A stretch of 36,088 nucleotides of DNA from an uncultured Acidimicrobiaceae bacterium (GTDB lineage Bacteria; Actinomycetota; Acidimicrobiia; Acidimicrobiales; RAAP-2), in the NCBI GenBank assembly GCA_937975915.1, contig CALJTY010000009.1, positions 1-36,088 on the forward strand, read 5' to 3'. The notes below the pieces were generated by a model that made no database searches, was not told where the DNA came from, and worked only from the letters and a program-made list of their open reading frames with translations. The position numbers and the translations under genes were made by a program. Below are positions 33,253 to 36,088 of the stretch, piece after piece (position 1 is the first letter of the stretch; each line of letters begins with the position of its first letter).

Positions 33253-35298
33253 CTACTTCTTTACATACCCAGCAGGGCACACAGGCTGAACAGCCGTTAC
33301 CCTCTTTAGTATCTTACCTTTGTAGCAATTAATGGTCTTGATTACAGGAAACTGTCCATCTATGAATTGCAATCCCAAATATGGTGTTGAGATTTGATTT
33401 ACCAATACCTTGTTCGAAGTATTTGAATAGGTTGTTTTGTAGAAGAGATGAATACTAAGCCCACTTTTGACAAGTAGATTCCCAACAGCATTAGCTCTAG
33501 CCTTTGCTATGACTGATGAGCCCCCAAGTGCCTCAATAGACACATATGCTGTCGCATCTCTGTTTTGGTATTCCCAATTTATAAGTTGACTAAGAAAAGC
33601 AGAATATGCAGACATGCCGGCTGCTGTTATTGAAGTTGAAGTGCTGGTTAAAAATGGAAACTGAGTCGTTAGACCTACAATCGTGGAAGCAATGGGCGTT
33701 GTAGTTGTTGTTGTAGTTGTTTGTAAGGTTGCGAGAGGAGTTGACTCACCAGTAGTAATCACTGGAGTTGAATAGACGCTATTTGATGTATTTATTTGAA
33801 AGAAATATGAAGTTCCGTTTGATAATCCAGTAACGGTGCAGCTTGACGACTGAATTGATTGGCACCTATTCCCACCAGGGAAGGCTTGGACTGAATAGGT
33901 CACATTTGGCATGTTCCCAAGATCTGACGATTGTGTCCAGCTCACAGTGATTTCAGAGTTTCCTGGAGTCAATTTTATGTTTGTTGGAGACGAAGGTGTT
34001 GTCGCTTTACCAACGAACAGTGTCGCCGGCTGAGATTTTCCAGCCATATTTATTGCGTAAACAAAATACGTAACATCATTTATGTGATTGTTGAGTGGGA
34101 GCGCGCACTTCACTGGCATTAGTGAAGTGCAAATACTCGTTCCAAAATCAACAGTAGAGCCTTGTGATTCATCTACTAAATAGCTAGTGATAGGTGAGCC
34201 TCCATCACTGGAAGGTGCAGAAAATGATATTTCACCATTGGCAACACTGACATTTAGAGGTGCCGATGGAGGAGTTGCGGAAATTGAATAATAGCGAGTT
34301 AATCCATTATTTGCGTTTGCGACCCAAACTGAGCCATCGCTGGTAGCAGCAATCACAACTTGCCCAAGACCTGAGCCGCTCACGTAAGCGATGTTCCATT
34401 GGCCCATCGAATCCACAACCTGTTGAACCCAGGATTCGGACATAACCCATACCGAGCCATTGGTTGCAACTGCAATACCCAAAGGATTGAACTTTACGGC
34501 AATAGTTTGCTGAGTGTTCCATGTCCCATTTGTCTTTACAAGGTGAATTAGAGAGCCAGCAGATTGACCAGAATTATCGGTGAGCCACAACGATCCATCC
34601 AAACCAACCGCAAGTGCAGTGAAACTTCCTGTGATGTTGAGTGGTGTTTGCAGCGCCCATGCACTTCCAGTTTTAATTAACTGCTGAATCACGCCTGATT
34701 GGCTGACAATCCATAAGCTTCCATCTGAGCTGCTTACAAGCTTGATTGGCAAGTTCTTAAATGGAATGTTTACCAGTGGAATTGGTGCCTGTGCTGCCCA
34801 GTGGATTCCACTTCCTGTGATTTGCTGTACAAAGTTATCCCCGCAGCCAACCCAAATTGAACCATCATTGGTTGTTGCCAAGGACGAAATAGCTGAACAT
34901 GTATCAATTTGGGGAGAGACGAACCACGCACCACCAAGGTTTGACGCGTGGAGAACACTGCTCGCGCTATTTATTGCCCAAAGTGAATTATCCGTACCGA
35001 CTGTGATCAGTCCTGGGCCACCAGTGTTGCGAGTACTACTCATTACGACTGAAGCAGCCGAGCTCCAAGTCCCATTCGTAGACTTCATTTGCCCTGGAGC
35101 AATGTCCCAGTTGTAGCGCCCTCCGACCCACAAGCTCCCATCTGGAGCAGTGGCGAGTGAATATCCACTACCGCAACAACCAAAATGTTGGGAAATAATT
35201 GTGCCCGTGGTGTCAGCGTTCGCGCCGCTTAGTAGTACAAACGAATTAAGAATTAACATCACTGCCATTAGCCCGGTGAATTGTTTAAAGCTTCTCAT
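33253..35298 (-). CDS. Secreted DGSLWV-repeat propeller with two FN3 domains and C-terminal tag
   Basis: The product is 681 residues with a signal peptide (1-29). Residues about 40-345 hold seven or so blades marked by DGSLWV, DNSLWA, NDGSIWV, DGSLWI, NGSVWV and DGSVWV, like the reporter-type propellers of two-component sensors and Vgb-like lyases. Two FN3 domains follow (about 350-530), then a Thr8 linker. A region about 550-645 with EALGGSSVIAKARANAVGNLL looks like a degenerate OmpA-like domain. The last 28 residues are the tag TINCYKGKILKRVTAVQP..CPAGYVKK. The start is ATG, with AAGGTG about 13 bases upstream. It is divergent from the HNH gene. Probably a cell-wall-associated binding protein. 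Confidence 0.85.
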   Translation of the reverse strand: MRSFKQFTGLMAVMLILNSFVLLSGANADTTGTIISQHFGCCGSGYSLATAPDGSLWVGGRYNWDIAPGQMKSTNGTWSSAASVVMSSTRNTGGPGLITVGTDNSLWAINSASSVLHASNLGGAWFVSPQIDTCSAISSLATTNDGSIWVGCGDNFVQQITGSGIHWAAQAPIPLVNIPFKNLPIKLVSSSDGSLWIVSQSGVIQQLIKTGSAWALQTPLNITGSFTALAVGLDGSLWLTDNSGQSAGSLIHLVKTNGTWNTQQTIAVKFNPLGIAVATNGSVWVMSESWVQQVVDSMGQWNIAYVSGSGLGQVVIAATSDGSVWVANANNGLTRYYSISATPPSAPLNVSVANGEISFSAPSSDGGSPITSYLVDESQGSTVDFGTSICTSLMPVKCALPLNNHINDVTYFVYAINMAGKSQPATLFVGKATTPSSPTNIKLTPGNSEITVSWTQSSDLGNMPNVTYSVQAFPGGNRCQSIQSSSCTVTGLSNGTSYFFQINTSNSVYSTPVITTGESTPLATLQTTTTTTTTPIASTIVGLTTQFPFLTSTSTSITAAGMSAYSAFLSQLINWEYQNRDATAYVSIEALGGSSVIAKARANAVGNLLVKSGLSIHLFYKTTYSNTSNKVLVNQISTPYLGLQFIDGQFPVIKTINCYKGKILKRVTAVQPVCPAGYVKK

Positions 35299-35348
35299 AG
35301 TTGCAAACTACACCTTCATCGGTGAGCTAGGTCGTGGTAGTAAGGGTT

Positions 35349-36020
35349 ATGGCGTCAGACCGCAAAAGCATCTCATTGAAGCTTAAGAAAGCTGTGTACG
35401 AGAAATACGGAATGACATGCCACCTTTGCGGGGGTGCAATTTCTGCTCTAAGCGGGAAGTATGGGCCAAGTCTTGATCACTTAATTCCCGTGAACTCCGG
35501 AGGCAAGAACACGCTCGCTAATCTGCGACCCGCACATCGCAGGTGTAATAGTCAGCGTCAGGATAAGAGTCTTGATCGTCACCGCGCAGGTGTCATTGCC
35601 CTGCAATCGAGTACTTTCACACTCCTGAGAATTGTCTCAAAACAAAAAACTGTGAAACTTGGGGACGTATGGTTACGACCAATTATTGTTAATTACTCAA
35701 GTAAAACTGCATTCACTAGATACATACGGGGTTTTGAAGATGCCGCAAAAGCATTAGTTGCAGGCATTGTTTGTTTGATTGTTACTATGGCACCACGCTG
35801 GCTGAACCATGGCGTTAGTCCAAACAGCGGAGACATCTTCTCGTTTGTTGCATTTCTTGGACTGCCTGTATTTACGCTCATTGCACTGTGGCTGATGATT
35901 AAGTATGTTCCAGCACCTAAGGGCTCACCCCTCTTCGTCTACCTAGTGGAGCGAATTTCTGAGTGGGAAGAAGTAGAGCAGCCAAGCAAGAACTTTTTTA
36001 TGGTTAAGGCAAGAAGTTAG
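35349..36020 (+). CDS. HNH endonuclease domain protein with C-terminal membrane segments
   Basis: The product is 223 residues from ATG at 35349, with AAGGG just upstream; a GTG five codons earlier is possible. Residues 15-70 are an HNH nuclease domain: zinc pair CHLC (Cys24, Cys27), LDHLIPV (Asp43, His44), NTLANLRPAHRRCN (Asn58, His63, Cys66). The order H-N-H with paired Cys is complete, so a divalent-metal nuclease is likely. The C-terminal half carries two hydrophobic segments at about 134-150 and 163-186, separated by a short polar loop, which should place it in the membrane. That combination is unusual for restriction-type HNH proteins. A role in defence or DNA uptake is only conjecture. 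Confidence 0.8.
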   Translation: MASDRKSISLKLKKAVYEKYGMTCHLCGGAISALSGKYGPSLDHLIPVNSGGKNTLANLRPAHRRCNSQRQDKSLDRHRAGVIALQSSTFTLLRIVSKQKTVKLGDVWLRPIIVNYSSKTAFTRYIRGFEDAAKALVAGIVCLIVTMAPRWLNHGVSPNSGDIFSFVAFLGLPVFTLIALWLMIKYVPAPKGSPLFVYLVERISEWEEVEQPSKNFFMVKARS

Positions 36021-36088
36021 TTCTTAGCCTCGTCATCGTGCACTAACTGCATTAGTTCAGTGAGTGACTTTGCAGGGAAATCTTCCTG
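36017..36088 (-). CDS. C-terminal fragment of a gene entering from the right
   Basis: The minus-strand frame is open from the right edge and ends ...SLTELMQLVHDDEAKN with TAA at 36017-36019. This stop overlaps the TAG of the convergent HNH gene (36018-36020). Only 23 residues are visible, so no function can be given. The charged, helical composition and tight convergence support a real gene end. Confidence 0.5.
   Translation of the reverse strand, partial: QEDFPAKSLTELMQLVHDDEAKN

Noticed and set aside
1..36088. LPXTG-type sortase signals at the ends of the surface proteins
   Set aside because: None of the C-termini has an LPXTG-like motif followed by a hydrophobic helix and basic tail; they end in OmpA-like domains or in the Cys tag.

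Overview
The window looks like a chromosomal segment of an Actinomycetota bacterium of moderate GC (roughly half, judged by eye). GTG and TTG starts are common. Many proteins are secreted and carry Thr-rich linkers, long fibronectin type III (FN3) arrays and OmpA-like peptidoglycan-binding tails. Five genes or gene remnants end in a short Cys-containing tag of the form TCxKG...VTA..P.CPAGYxKK. From memory, similar tails occur in surface proteins of aquatic actinobacteria, but the exact taxon cannot be fixed from the sequence. No rRNA, tRNA, CRISPR array, transposase or prophage was seen.

Region 1 (1-20284, minus strand) holds two giant FN3 genes. The first (1-5890) runs off the left edge. The second (7615-19104) is a 3,829-residue secreted protein with about 37 FN3 domains, an Ig-like module, a Gly10 linker and a C-terminal OmpA-like domain. 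Directly after its stop, in another frame, lies the orphan 3' end of a second FN3-OmpA gene, whose stop overlaps the start of a TetR regulator (TAATG). Upstream of the giant gene is a rhodanese plus metallo-beta-lactamase-fold protein, probably a persulfide dioxygenase of sulfide detoxification.

Region 2 (20285-23915, plus strand) holds a TetR regulator with candidate operators. It is followed by a tightly overlapped pair, a diaminobutyrate aminotransferase and a diaminobutyrate decarboxylase. Together these should make 1,3-diaminopropane from aspartate semialdehyde.

Region 3 (23970-36088) is an accessory surface-protein locus. Four minus-strand genes encode secreted beta-propeller-like proteins with unrelated N-terminal repeats: a 53-residue Cys-pair repeat, a seven-unit 40-residue YncE/NHL-type propeller, a Kelch/galactose-oxidase-like protein and a DGSLWV propeller. 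All four finish in the same C-terminal tag. Each is followed by the same roughly 145-bp 3' element, which contains a bidirectional terminator and a second dyad. A fifth, truncated copy of tag plus terminator has lost its gene body and abuts a small gene resembling the small partners of nucleotidyltransferase toxins. Two of the genes share an almost identical C-terminal half behind different propellers, which suggests module exchange by recombination at common 3' ends. Interleaved plus-strand genes are a secreted HEXXH metallopeptidase, a small secreted protein with a related N-terminal Cys module, a two-helix membrane protein with a NUDIX-like domain, and an HNH nuclease fused to membrane segments. 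The best candidate for something undescribed is the conserved tag plus 3'-element cassette and the surface-protein shuffling it appears to support.
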